The translations under genes and the position numbers were made by a program. A model generated the notes under the pieces. That model made no database searches. It was not told the origin of the DNA and saw only the letters and a list, made by a program, of their open reading frames with translations. DNA of 64,000 bases. Source: Acidobacteriaceae bacterium. GTDB taxonomy: Bacteria > Acidobacteriota > Terriglobia > Terriglobales > Acidobacteriaceae. This document shows positions 15,793 to 23,784 of this stretch, piece by piece (position 1 is the stretch's first letter; every line of letters begins with the position of its first letter). Where the stretch lies: contig PLDC01000005.1 in the NCBI GenBank assembly GCA_003134995.1, positions 248,001-312,000 on the forward strand, given 5' to 3'.

Positions 15793-16518
15793 CTACCGGC
15801 CTGCCCTATCTAGCAGTTCTGCGAAGGGTTCCTCCAACCTGCCGGGCCCATGCAGGAAGTAGTCGGTGACGTCAGGCTGGAAGGGCTGCAAACGCCAACG
15901 ACTTATTCGTTCCCGAAGGTCTGCCGCACTGATCCGTCCGCTTGCGAGCAAATTAATTGCGTCTCTGGCCTTCTCCTTCAAATCTTCGAGTCGCAGCTGC
16001 CGGCTCTCCTGCAGAGCATCACGGTCTAGCGAAAAAATGGTGATTGTTATGTGCGCCCGCGGATCGATATCGTTCAGGTCGGGACGCCAGCGCTCGGTTA
16101 GGTTGCCGAACTGGTCTACGAAGAAGAAGTCCCATACATTTTCGTTTGTTGGATCGATTAACAATTCTCCGTCCTCGGTGTCGGGCGGGAATCGATCTCC
16201 CTTGCTTTGATTACAGATGCCGCAGATCCAGAGGAAGTTCGCCCATACCATCGCCATCAGCGGAAAGGCAGCCTTTGGTCGGAAGTGCTCGACTTGCGAC
16301 GATTCGCTTCCGCTGCAGATCATGCAGCGCTCCCCGGGCCCCGCCATTTGCTTCAACGCGTCGGTAACCGGCTTGAACCATTGCGCTTGCCGTGAAGACG
16401 CGTATATCCGCGCGGCCGCGCCCTTCTTGTCGGGGTCTCTTTCTATCAAGGCGGCCTTAGCGGCTAGGCGCCGCAAAAAGGCAGCCGAGAGTTCTGGACG
16501 CGCGAGCAAAGTCCGCAT
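15793..16518 (-). CDS. HNH nuclease, PtuB-like effector of a Septu-type module
   Basis: A 241-residue protein. A zinc-bound HNH motif is visible: CMIC (Cys65, Cys68), then EHFRPK with His78, then CGICNQSKG (Cys99, Cys102, Asn103). This pattern of two CxxC knuckles around HFRPK is typical of PtuB, the nuclease of Septu antiphage systems and of retron Ec78. The start ATG at 16518 overlaps the stop of the upstream ATPase gene as TGATG, indicating coupled translation. An in-frame extension to 16725 would overlap the ATPase gene by 200 bases and is rejected. Predicted role: DNA or tRNA cleavage controlled by the ATPase. The defence role is inferred from gene pairing. Confidence 0.8.
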   Translation of the reverse strand: MRTLLARPELSAAFLRRLAAKAALIERDPDKKGAAARIYASSRQAQWFKPVTDALKQMAGPGERCMICSGSESSQVEHFRPKAAFPLMAMVWANFLWICGICNQSKGDRFPPDTEDGELLIDPTNENVWDFFFVDQFGNLTERWRPDLNDIDPRAHITITIFSLDRDALQESRQLRLEDLKEKARDAINLLASGRISAADLRERISRWRLQPFQPDVTDYFLHGPGRLEEPFAELLDRAGR

Positions 16519-17942
16519 CAATTCGCCCGCGGGGCCGACACGACCGATGCGGCGTCGGATAGTGACGATCCGAGAGGCGTTGAGTCGGACAGCACGGGCT
16601 CGAACGCTATTTCCATCTGTTTTTCCAATCCCTTCAGTTCCGTCGCTTCGTCCCCGCTCAGAGAGGCCCCGGACTTGGCTTTTGCATTCAGGCGTTTGTA
16701 TTTCCCAATCTGCGCGTTGGCCCAACGTGAGCGAACCGATTTCAGACCGAAGGCTACGCCTAGCAGAGTCTTTTCCGCCCTCCCCAGCCTTAACCGTTCG
16801 ATTTCGTCGTCCTCCAGAGGTCGCGGCTCGGAGTTCAGGTCCGCTGGAGAGGGCAATAGGAACACTCCGTTCGGGTCAGCCGCCTGCGCGACCAGCGGGC
16901 TGTGAGTAGTCACGAAGAACTGCACCTTTGGAAAATGCAGCTTGAACCACTCTGGGATGTCGCGCTGCCACGCGGGATGGAGGTGCGCCTCGATCTCATC
17001 AATAAGGACAACGCCCGGCATGTTCACGATGGGTCGTCCGGAAGTGTCCTCTCCAAATAATCCCTCAATTCCGTAGACGCTGAACATGCCGTGCACCAGA
17101 TCCAGCACAGTCGCGTATATGCCGCGGCAGCCGTCGCTGATGTCCCTCATTGGAAGCTCCACATTCCTCGCGTCCTGTACGAAAACGTGGTCCACTGTCG
17201 TTTTGCTGATCCTCATCCCCTGCGGCAGCAGATTGTCGCTGAGCAGCGCAGTTACGCGGTCGAGGAGTTCCTTGAGTTCGGGCTTCTGGCTCTCTAGCCA
17301 TCGCGAGTGATTCGTCTTTAGCCAGGCTTCGCTTTCGCTCAGGGCGGCGTCTTCCCTGAAAAGCGTTACAAATCGGCTCACGCAACTCTGATCGAGGCTA
17401 AACCTCAGGGACTCAGAAGAGCTCCCAGTCAATCGGCGCATCGGGCCGTAGCCGGCCGAGAACCATCCCAGCGCATTCGGCTCCCAAGGGCCGCGAATAA
17501 CCGTCAACACGCGCGTTCCAGCGATGCGCTTTTCCACTGCGCGCAAGGTGGGGAGTTCGCCGCCCTGCCTGTCGCCATTGTCTCCCCCGTCTTTTCCCTC
17601 TAGTGCGAAGCGCACGCCTGCGTCAAAGAAAATCCCGGGAGATGCACCCTTGGTCTTGAACCTGTCGAAATGTGGATCCCACGTCAACGTGGCCTTTACC
17701 TCGGCCCTGCGGTCATCTGCATGCATCCACCCTCTCCAGCTCTCCGGGTTACCCAGGAGCAGGCGCCCCGCGTCCGGTCCAATGACCGCCAATGCGATAC
17801 TCCGGAGCAGCGTGGATTTCCCCGACGCGTTTCCGCCGAGAAAAACCGTCCAGCCGGCGTACGAATGGTCCGGACGCTGGAAATTGAATTCGAGCTTCTT
17901 GAATCCCCTAATTGAATCTAGCGTTATTGATTTTACGTACAT
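16518..17942 (-). CDS. AAA ATPase, PtuA-like, of a Septu-type module
   Basis: A 474-residue ABC/SMC-type ATPase resembling OLD and PtuA proteins. It opens with a strand leading to a Walker A GGNASGKS at residues 36-43. It has an ABC-signature-like DISDGCRG (about 267-274), a Walker B VVLIDEIE (311-318) followed by HLHPAWQ, and an H-loop TTHSPLV (345-351). The C-terminal about 110 residues are helical and probably contact the partner. The nuclease gene follows with a one-base overlap. In Septu systems the ATPase assembles with PtuB and restrains it until infection. No retron reverse transcriptase or ncRNA is evident next to it, so a two-gene module is the simplest reading. Confidence 0.8.
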   Translation of the reverse strand: MYVKSITLDSIRGFKKLEFNFQRPDHSYAGWTVFLGGNASGKSTLLRSIALAVIGPDAGRLLLGNPESWRGWMHADDRRAEVKATLTWDPHFDRFKTKGASPGIFFDAGVRFALEGKDGGDNGDRQGGELPTLRAVEKRIAGTRVLTVIRGPWEPNALGWFSAGYGPMRRLTGSSSESLRFSLDQSCVSRFVTLFREDAALSESEAWLKTNHSRWLESQKPELKELLDRVTALLSDNLLPQGMRISKTTVDHVFVQDARNVELPMRDISDGCRGIYATVLDLVHGMFSVYGIEGLFGEDTSGRPIVNMPGVVLIDEIEAHLHPAWQRDIPEWFKLHFPKVQFFVTTHSPLVAQAADPNGVFLLPSPADLNSEPRPLEDDEIERLRLGRAEKTLLGVAFGLKSVRSRWANAQIGKYKRLNAKAKSGASLSGDEATELKGLEKQMEIAFEPVLSDSTPLGSSLSDAASVVSAPRAN

Positions 17943-18705
17943 TTGGGTAGGCCACCTTCCCCTGCTCCGTCTTCCGCACTATCTTAACTTGAGGCCGCCC
18001 CGTCCGTCGCGGTTTTCGGCGGGCGGGTGGCGCACTAAAACCACTTGAAATCCACAGGCCAAAAGGAGTCAAATGAACATGGCATGTTTGCGCACCTCTC
18101 AAGCAGCGGGATTGACCTCGCGAAGAACGTCCTCTCTTTCGCGACGGCCCTTATTTCTTTCCTTGCCCTTTTTAAAAAAACGAAAAAAATCCGATATCGG
18201 CTGCTCAAAAAAAATGAACCGCTAGTGTCATAAGCGACACTTTACAGGCGCAAGGCTTTGTGGGTTCGCTCACCTTTCCGTGGGGGGCTGGCCCATCTTT
18301 GCACTACAACAGCCGAGGCTGCCCCACCCTTCGCGATTTTCGAAGGGTGGGTACCACGGACGACGGCATCGGGGATTTTAGGGCGGGTGGCCCGCCCTTC
18401 TGATGATGTTCGTGTGCGCAATCTATGCAGGGGGTGCCCCGTCCTTGCGTTTTTTGCAAGGGCGGGTAGTGATGCTGCCGGCACGACCTTTGCCCTTCTG
18501 CACAAACCCGGTTGCGCATGTGTTCGTGGTTCCCGCCCTTTGCAAACTGCGCAAAGGACGGGGCACCCTCTGTTTGTTTGTGTCAGCGAAATCAAAAGCC
18601 TGGGCCACCCGCCGGGTGGGGCTAGATATCAAGTGTTTAGCAGCGTGGCCGGTTGGTGTAGACTGGCTGGCGTATTCGCGGCGACCGCCGCTTGGGATCG
18701 ATGTT
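17943..18705. other. Repeat-rich intergenic region between the Septu-like pair and a membrane protein gene
   Basis: About 760 bases. It holds a direct-repeat copy (17977-18033) and an A/T-rich stretch with poly-A runs (18170-18215). Next is a small stem AGTGTC/GACACT near 18222-18239. From 18250 to 18640 there is a mosaic of degenerate words such as GGGTGGGTACCAC, GGGCGGGTGGCCCGCCC and CGGGGCACCC. No gene is credible here, although one plus-strand frame stays open through it. Confidence 0.55.
17977..18033 (+). repeat. ~57-bp direct repeat, copy A
   Basis: Shares the ordered words CACTATCTTAACTTGAGGC, CGCCCCGTC, GTCGCGGTTTTCGGCGGGCG and GGTGGCGC with 19830-19886 in the same orientation. The two copies differ by a handful of bases and flank 1.8 kb. 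Confidence 0.85.
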
Positions 18706-19362
18706 ATGTCGGACACGCCAGGTGATTATTACATCGGCATTGTCGATTTCTTTGGGGTCCTCGTCCCTGGTGCGGTGGCTGTGTGTTTACTGACGCTTCA
18801 GAATCACGCGCTCGCCACAAGAATCGAGACATCCCTGAATCTCGGGGGAAGCCAGGGGATTGTGGCGTTTACCGTAGTCTCGTACCTGGCCGGTTATCTC
18901 TTCCATGTGACCAGCTTGGCGTTGGACCGCCTGACCGCGCAAGTCCAGCACAGATGGTTTAAAAAATTCCACCAGCGCCTGCTTAGCCGAACCTCCGAAC
19001 TGATGAACCAGTGCTTGGAGGAGGGGGACCGGGGGTTGGTTCGACCATTGGCGTGGGCCCTCGCAAACATAAGAAATGACTTTCCGGCCTGGGCGGCTGA
19101 CGTTGAACGGTTGGACGCGCACTCGGCGCTGTTCTGCAGTATGTGTCTTGTACTCACCCTCACGGCGCTTCTCGAGTTTTATCACGGAGAGCGGATATGG
19201 GGACTCTGCTCTACAGGCGCGGCGGTAATTTCGCTTTTCATCTTTGGAATTTTGCGTTGGCAGCGTATTCACTCGGTCTTCGAGTGCTACATCGCGCTGC
19301 ATGCGATATCCCGTAAGGGCGTTAGTCTCGATAAACACCCCAAGAGGAGCCAGGCCGAATAG
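18706..19362 (+). CDS. Hypothetical membrane protein
   Basis: A 218-residue protein I do not recognise. The start at MSDTPGDYYIGIVDFFGVLVPG gives a hydrophobic segment at about residues 11-30. A second lies at about 44-68 (IVAFTVVSYLAGYLFHVTSLAL), and a pair at about 145-185 (FCSMCLVLTLTALLEF and STGAAVISLFIFGILRW). The middle is a charged, helical cytoplasmic-looking region, and the C-terminus is basic. The N-terminal pattern YYIGIVDFFGVLVPGAV recalls membrane proteins found next to defence genes, but I cannot name a family. The longer frame back to 18403 runs through intergenic repeats and is rejected. It is divergent from the Septu-like pair. Confidence 0.6.
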   Translation: MSDTPGDYYIGIVDFFGVLVPGAVAVCLLTLQNHALATRIETSLNLGGSQGIVAFTVVSYLAGYLFHVTSLALDRLTAQVQHRWFKKFHQRLLSRTSELMNQCLEEGDRGLVRPLAWALANIRNDFPAWAADVERLDAHSALFCSMCLVLTLTALLEFYHGERIWGLCSTGAAVISLFIFGILRWQRIHSVFECYIALHAISRKGVSLDKHPKRSQAE

Positions 19363-19659
19363 AGGGTGGTGGTGTCCGTGGTGCCCACCCTTCGAAAAGC
19401 GCGAAAAGGTCGGGCAGCCTGTTTCGTAGCGCCGCAGGCGAGTTGCACAGGTCCTTCGTCGGGACTCGCCCGCTTCGCGTGCGACTCCCCTTCCTCAGGA
19501 TGACAACGCAAGATCCAAGCAGGTTCCTCACCGGGCCTTCGGCCCGATTCGGAATGACATCCCTTGGTCGGAAATGAGCAATTTTGAACAGTCTGCGTTT
19601 GCGATGCAGCTTACTATCTCCGTCAACTAACCAGCCGTGGCTAACCATTGGAGGAAGTC
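19363..19659. other. Intergenic region with dispersed repeats
   Basis: About 297 bases. Begins with GGTGGTGTCCGTGGTGCCCA-type words (19370-19420) like those at 18300-18560, followed by copy 2 of the ~125-bp dispersed repeat. The last 30 bases carry the ribosome binding site of the next small gene. Confidence 0.6.
19436..19560 (+). repeat. Dispersed ~125-bp intergenic repeat, copy 2
   Basis: Same order of words as copy 1 (10005-10145), here on the plus strand: GCAGGCGAGTTGC, GACTCGCCCGC, GCGTGCGACTCCCC, CCTCAGGATGACAACGC, CAAGCAGGTTCCTCACCGGG and CGGAATGACATC. Confidence 0.85.
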
Positions 19660-19821
19660 ATGGAAGACTATGCCGATTTGATGCGAAGGCTGCTTGAAAT
19701 CCAAAGTGGCGAAAGACGAAGCCCGAAGCTGATCGCGGAAGATGAGCGATTGATGAGCAGTCTGCAGAAGAGACATCTGGCAGGAAAGCCCACACAAAGG
19801 TTAGAGCTTAGCGAGGAATAG
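19660..19821 (+). CDS. Small hypothetical protein (53 residues)
   Basis: A short gene with an excellent ribosome binding site: GGAGGA five bases before the ATG. The product is charged and predicted helical, beginning MEDYADLMRRLLEIQ and ending RLELSEE, with no Cys, no signal and no membrane segment. I recognise no family. The good initiation signal and the amphipathic helix favour a real gene over a chance frame. It stands alone between two dispersed repeats, and a direct-repeat copy starts nine bases after its stop. Confidence 0.5.
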   Translation: MEDYADLMRRLLEIQSGERRSPKLIAEDERLMSSLQKRHLAGKPTQRLELSEE

Positions 19822-19829
19822 CTTGTTGG

Positions 19830-19886
19830 CACTATCTTGACTTGAGGCTGCCCCGTCGGTCGCGGTTTCGGCGGGCGGGTGGCGCT
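19830..19886 (+). repeat. ~57-bp direct repeat, copy B
   Basis: Near-identical to 17977-18033: CACTATCTTGACTTGAGGC, TGCCCCGTC, GTCGCGGTTTCGGCGGGCG, GGTGGCGC. One T is missing from the TTTT run relative to copy A. Confidence 0.85.
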
Positions 19887-19911
19887 GGGCTCGGGCGTTC
19901 AGGTTCATCGG

Positions 19912-20005
19912 CGCAGGCGAATTGCATCAGTTCGCTGCAGGCGAGTTGCATGGGTCCCTTCGTTGGGAGTCGCCCGCTTCGCGTGCGACTCCGCTTTCTC
20001 AGGAT
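19912..20005 (+). repeat. Dispersed ~125-bp intergenic repeat, copy 3 (partial)
   Basis: Contains GCAGGCGAGTTGCATGGGTC, GGGAGTCGCCCGC, GCGTGCGACTCCGC and CTCAGGATGACGACGC in the same order as copies 1 and 2, but the right end is lost or diverged. Confidence 0.8.
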
Positions 20006-20270
20006 GACGACGCGAGGTCCGTTCCCTCGGCGGCTGAAGCCGGGTTGATTTCTTGGGACGTCCTACGCGGCGCTGAAGCGTCGCTCTTCCACGGTACTGC
20101 AGGCTTCAGTGGTCCGACCGAGTTCCGTCTCAGAATCAGAGTCAACAGCAACGGCAAGGGCGTCGGGCGGAGTGTCCGGCCCACATGGGCGGATTTAGCG
20201 CAGGCAGAAACCAAGATCCCTCGCGTTGCTCGGGATGACAAACTTCTCGGGATGACAAACTCTATTTAGG

Positions 20271-20846
20271 TCATGCGAACTCTAGGCCGTCGGGTTCGCG
20301 GAGGAGGTGCCAGGCTTCGCGGTAGGGGTTGTTGGGGTGGGGTTTGCGGCGGGTTTTGGGGCTTAGGAGGAGGCTGGTTAGTCCGAGGATGTGGGGGAGG
20401 GGGAAGATGAACCAGGAGTCTTCGGGGATCACGTAGGCGGCGATGAAATCGATTTCGGAGAGTTTGTAGGGGACGGCGCGTCCGTGGATGCGGCGGTGGG
20501 CGTTGACGCGGTAGAGGCCGTTGAGGAGTTGGCTTGTCGCTTTGACCTGGATGCGGATCAGGCGCGGGCGGGCTCGGTCGTTGAGGTAGGTGGCGTTGGG
20601 CGGCTCGGGGAAAAGTTGGCAGCGGTGGCAGTCGAGGATTACGTCGTAGCGCTCGCTGTCGCCATAGGGGTGGGAGAGTCCGAAGCGGAGACGGGCGGCT
20701 TTTAGGGCGAAGGCTAGTTGGGTGGTCTCTCCGCAGCGCTTGGTGGCGTCTTCGCGTTCGAAGGGAGTTTTGGGGTTGGGGCTGGCGGGCGGAGCTTGGG
20801 CCGGACGCTGGTTGCGTCTTGGGGTACGGCCGTTGCGTTTGGACAA
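20271..20846 (-). CDS. PD-(D/E)XK endonuclease, group I intron-associated type
   Basis: A 191-residue protein. The core shows Gly39-Glu40 at the start of a helix, YDVILD with Asp68 or Asp72, and the strand RIQVKAT (Gln100, Lys102), forming a PD-(D/E)XK-type nuclease site (Q-x-K variant). The pattern resembles the family annotated as group I intron-associated PD-(D/E)XK endonuclease. No group I intron is visible nearby. The frame has no ATG; TTG at 20846 is the earliest plausible start and follows a CGGTTCTCGGTTCTCGG micro-repeat, so the N-terminus may have been lost or altered. The Pro/Arg-rich start (residues 5-30) is probably disordered. Confidence 0.65.
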   Translation of the reverse strand: MSKRNGRTPRRNQRPAQAPPASPNPKTPFEREDATKRCGETTQLAFALKAARLRFGLSHPYGDSERYDVILDCHRCQLFPEPPNATYLNDRARPRLIRIQVKATSQLLNGLYRVNAHRRIHGRAVPYKLSEIDFIAAYVIPEDSWFIFPLPHILGLTSLLLSPKTRRKPHPNNPYREAWHLLREPDGLEFA

Positions 20847-20850
20847 GAAT

Positions 20851-20875
20851 CAGTTCTCGGTTCTCGGTTCTCGGG
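20851..20875. repeat. Triple TTCTCGG micro-repeat
   Basis: Three tandem copies of the 7-base word CGGTTCT/TTCTCGG, immediately upstream of the PD-(D/E)XK gene and next to a terminator-like hairpin. Confidence 0.75.
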
Positions 20876-20881
20876 AAAAAC

Positions 20882-20914
20882 AAAAGGCGCTCGCCCTAGG
20901 GCTGCGCCTTTTTT
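20882..20914 (-). terminator. Terminator hairpin after the zinc-ribbon gene
   Basis: AAAAGGCGC and GCGCCTTTTTT flank a loop that itself contains CCCTAGGG. The T run on either strand makes it potentially bidirectional. On the minus strand it would end the TPR/zinc-ribbon transcript. Confidence 0.7.
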
Positions 20915-21072
20915 CACTCTATATATTTAGAATAGCAGGTTTGAGGGGGTAAACCCGCCATGTTTCGGGAAACTATTTCTCCAATGTTGGCAATGAGTTG
21001 CGGGGAAATGGTCTCGTTTGGGGTCTTGACAAGATTTTTAGGTCGGAATGGGAGCAGGGGCCGAGGCTTCAC

Positions 21073-21273
21073 TTAGTGGCGGCGCAGGCGGCGGAGCCGG
21101 GGCGAGAGAACGACTTCTAAACATTTTGGGCAGGGACAGCGGAAGGCTTTATCGTCGGGAAAGATGATGTGGCCGCAGTTCTTGCAGATCATGCGCCCGT
21201 TGTCCAGGACGGTCATGGGGTGGAAGGTATGGCCGACGACGCAATAGGGACAACGAGGTTGTTTCTTGGTCAC
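21073..21273 (-). CDS. Small zinc-ribbon protein
   Basis: A 66-residue protein with four Cys pairs arranged as two zinc knuckles: CPYC (8-11) with CKNC (30-33), and CPCPKC (46-51). It ends in a basic RLRRLRRH tail. It may bind nucleic acid or act as a structural adaptor; no specific family is recognised. The start is GTG at 21273. It lies 90 bases downstream of the TPR gene on the same strand and is followed by a terminator, so it may be the second gene of that transcript. Confidence 0.6.
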   Translation of the reverse strand: MTKKQPRCPYCVVGHTFHPMTVLDNGRMICKNCGHIIFPDDKAFRCPCPKCLEVVLSPRLRRLRRH

Positions 21274-21363
21274 GGTTTCAGGGCGTCCGGCTGCGGGGTG
21301 GGCATGGCGGGACTATAAGGCCTTTTCGTCGCGAGGACCGTTCGACATCGAACGAAGGTCAGG

Positions 21364-23625
21364 TTACGGGTGTTGCGGGACCGCGTTTTCTTTTTCGCTG
21401 CGCGCGGGCGTGAGTTCGACTGCGTCGTGAGAGCCTGCGTAGGCTTGGTTGCCGGAATGGCTTCGCCGCTGCTCGGCCGCGGAATTTAAGCGAGCAAAAA
21501 TTGCGCGCTCCTGTTCGGCTTTCTCGGGCTGTCTGACTTTGGCATAGGCCTTTGCCAGATTGAAGTGAACTTCGGGGCTGCCGGGAGCGAGATTGCTGGC
21601 TAGTTCGAGTTCGTGCACAGCCTGCTCGTTGTGATTGAGTTCGAGGTTGGCGCGTCCTAGGACGTAGTGCGATTCGGCTGAATCTGGGGCGAGTTGCACC
21701 GCCTGCTCAGCTGAGGCTAATGCCTCTGTAGCACGATATTGTTTTAATTGAAGCGACGCGAGGCTGATGTAAGGCAGTTCGCTCCGGGGAGAGATTTGAA
21801 GTTCTGCGCGCAGTTGGGTTTCGGCGTCGTCGAACTGGGAAAGCGCCGAGAGAGCCGTTCCGTAGGCATAGTGGAGAAATGGGACGGAGGGATGCTGCTG
21901 CAAGAGAGCCTGAAGTTTTGGGAAAGCCTGATCGTATTTGCTGTTCTGCAGCAGCGCGGCGATTTCTCCCGCGGACTCGGCGAGAGCGGTTTGAGACGGA
22001 TCCAGTTGGTCGGGCAGCGCAGGCATATGGAGCAGCGCCATGCCAAGAGCGATTTGAATTTCTTTTGCGATCTTTCCGGAACGCGTTCCGGGAATTAGAG
22101 TCTCCATCGCGCTGTCGAACTGGCCGATTTGATTCTCGAGCATGGCCAAGTGATATCTGGCGAGGCCGTCGGCTTGGGGATTTCCACCGAGTCCCAGTTG
22201 CTCGCCGCGTTGCAAATGGACGAGAGCGTTTTTGTAATCCTTAGTTTCAAATTCACAAAGGCCCATGACTGCCCACGCGGGTCCAAAGTTGGGATGGCGC
22301 TCGACCCAGAGCTTGAGCTCGATAATGGCTTCTGGATAGTGGCCGGCGGAATATAAGAGCATGGCGAGACTCCAGCGGCCGTCATCCCATTCGGGCCGGA
22401 GTTGCAAGGCGCGCTGATAGTTCTGAATTGCCTGGTCGGAATTGCCCGCAGCTTGGGCCGTGGCCGCGCGGCTCGATAGGACGGAGAAGTTGCTCGATGC
22501 GGGATCGCTCGCAGAGCGCTCGGCTGCTTGGATATTTGCGTGGGAGCTTGCGCCAGCGTGATTCGAATAAAGTTGGGCGAGTCTTTCTTCCGGCTGGTTT
22601 TTTTCTGGCGCCAGCTTTTCTGCGAGGGCAAGTTCGGTCGCAGCTTTTTCTTTTTTGCCGAGTGCTTGCAGAGTGTCAGCTAATGTTTTGTGGGCGGCTG
22701 CGGACTCTGGCGCTCGCTGTACTGCTTCTTCCGCCGCGTGCATGGCTTCCTGTGGACGTTGGAGATGCAGTTCCAGTTGGCTGATCTCAATCCATGGCGA
22801 CGAACTGTTGGGCGAGATGTTCGTCTCTTCGCGTTGCTGCTTCAGGGCTTCTTCATCGCGCCCGGCGGACGCAAGTGCTTTCCCGTAGGCATAGTGCAAG
22901 TACGGAATCGCGGGGTAATCCTTCAATAACGAGGGAAACGCTGCTAACGCTTTCGCGGAATTATTCTCCGCGATCGCAGCCGCAGCCTCGCCGGCGGCGG
23001 CAATCAGTGCATCTTGAGAAGGATCGATCTCTTTGGGTAAGAGGGGCACGCGAAGCATCGACAACGCCAGAGCATTTTTTATTTGCGCTGGCATTTCACT
23101 GTGTCCGACTGCGGCAGAGAGTTGGGCAGATGCTTCATCGAACGCGCCGGTGCGAATCAGAAGCAGAGCGAGGTGATAGTTCGCAACCCGCGCAGTGTCG
23201 GGATCGTCGGCATCGCCGAGAGCTCGTCCTTTTTTCAGATGCTCCAGAGCATTAGCGTAATCTTTGGTTTCAAATTCGCAGAGCCCGAGAAACTCCCAAG
23301 CTGGCCCCGCAGTTGGTACGAGCTCCACCAGCTTTTGGAACGCTGGAATCGCTTCGGAATAGCGGTCTGTGTCGTAGAACATCGTCCCCAGGTACCACCA
23401 GCCTTCTTCCCATCTCGGATTCAGCTCCAGGGCGCGAACATAGTCTTGAATTGCTTCAGCGCGGCCTGCTTCACGCGCCGAGGTGGCCGATTTCGCTGCG
23501 GCTTCAAAATCTGACGCCGATTGAGGAGCGAAGTTGTTTTGTCCCAGAGCCGAAATGGTCAAGAACGCGAGAATCATTGTCAGGAATGATCGCGAGAGGG
23601 ACGGGTTTGTTGACCGGAAATGCAT
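21364..23625 (-). CDS. Exported TPR-repeat protein with an internal duplication
   Basis: A 753-residue protein with a signal peptide (about residues 12-29, ending SALGQ) and more than ten tetratricopeptide-type helical repeats. The two halves are paralogous: WWYLGTMFYDTDRYSEAIPA followed by GPAWEFLGLCEFETKDYANA in the first half corresponds to RWSLAMLLYSAGHYPEAIIE followed by GPAWAVMGLCEFETKDYKNA in the second. The matches DPSQ and PYLHYAYG/PFLHYAYG recur too. TPR scaffolds mediate protein-protein contacts; the partner is unknown. It is divergent from two CRTAC1-type genes, a neighbourhood typical of Acidobacteriota. The ATG at 23625 directly precedes the signal peptide; an earlier start at 23673 is less likely. 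Confidence 0.85.
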   Translation of the reverse strand: MHFRSTNPSLSRSFLTMILAFLTISALGQNNFAPQSASDFEAAAKSATSAREAGRAEAIQDYVRALELNPRWEEGWWYLGTMFYDTDRYSEAIPAFQKLVELVPTAGPAWEFLGLCEFETKDYANALEHLKKGRALGDADDPDTARVANYHLALLLIRTGAFDEASAQLSAAVGHSEMPAQIKNALALSMLRVPLLPKEIDPSQDALIAAAGEAAAAIAENNSAKALAAFPSLLKDYPAIPYLHYAYGKALASAGRDEEALKQQREETNISPNSSSPWIEISQLELHLQRPQEAMHAAEEAVQRAPESAAAHKTLADTLQALGKKEKAATELALAEKLAPEKNQPEERLAQLYSNHAGASSHANIQAAERSASDPASSNFSVLSSRAATAQAAGNSDQAIQNYQRALQLRPEWDDGRWSLAMLLYSAGHYPEAIIELKLWVERHPNFGPAWAVMGLCEFETKDYKNALVHLQRGEQLGLGGNPQADGLARYHLAMLENQIGQFDSAMETLIPGTRSGKIAKEIQIALGMALLHMPALPDQLDPSQTALAESAGEIAALLQNSKYDQAFPKLQALLQQHPSVPFLHYAYGTALSALSQFDDAETQLRAELQISPRSELPYISLASLQLKQYRATEALASAEQAVQLAPDSAESHYVLGRANLELNHNEQAVHELELASNLAPGSPEVHFNLAKAYAKVRQPEKAEQERAIFARLNSAAEQRRSHSGNQAYAGSHDAVELTPARSEKENAVPQHP

Positions 23626-23784
23626 GAAGTATCTCTCGCTAACGCGGGGTTTTACAGTTTTTGACAATAACATACAGACTCTTTACAGAAAACAAACAGC
23701 CCACGTGGGAATATTTACGAACGAGTTTGTAGAGAAATAGCATCCGAGAGCGCTAGATTAAGACCGAGCGAGGAGCTTTGGAAA

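Larger units (their letters stand above)
19822..20270. other. Repeat-rich intergenic region
   Basis: About 450 bases holding direct-repeat copy B (19830-19886), a partial copy 3 of the ~125-bp element (19912-20005), palindromic GGCTGAAGCC-type words (20028-20120) and CTCGGGATGACAAAC words (20225-20262). No gene is supported. Confidence 0.6.

Noticed and set aside
15793-18240. A retron (reverse transcriptase plus ncRNA) with the Septu-like pair
   Set aside because: No reverse transcriptase gene exists within the flanking several kb, so an Ec78-type retron is not supported.
18403-18705. N-terminal extension of the membrane-protein frame
   Set aside because: It covers intergenic repeat words and gives Cys/Arg-rich sequence without a domain.
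20266-20883. 205-residue Pro/Arg-rich minus-strand frame
   Set aside because: Out-of-frame shadow of the PD-(D/E)XK gene; composition is an artefact of a shifted frame.
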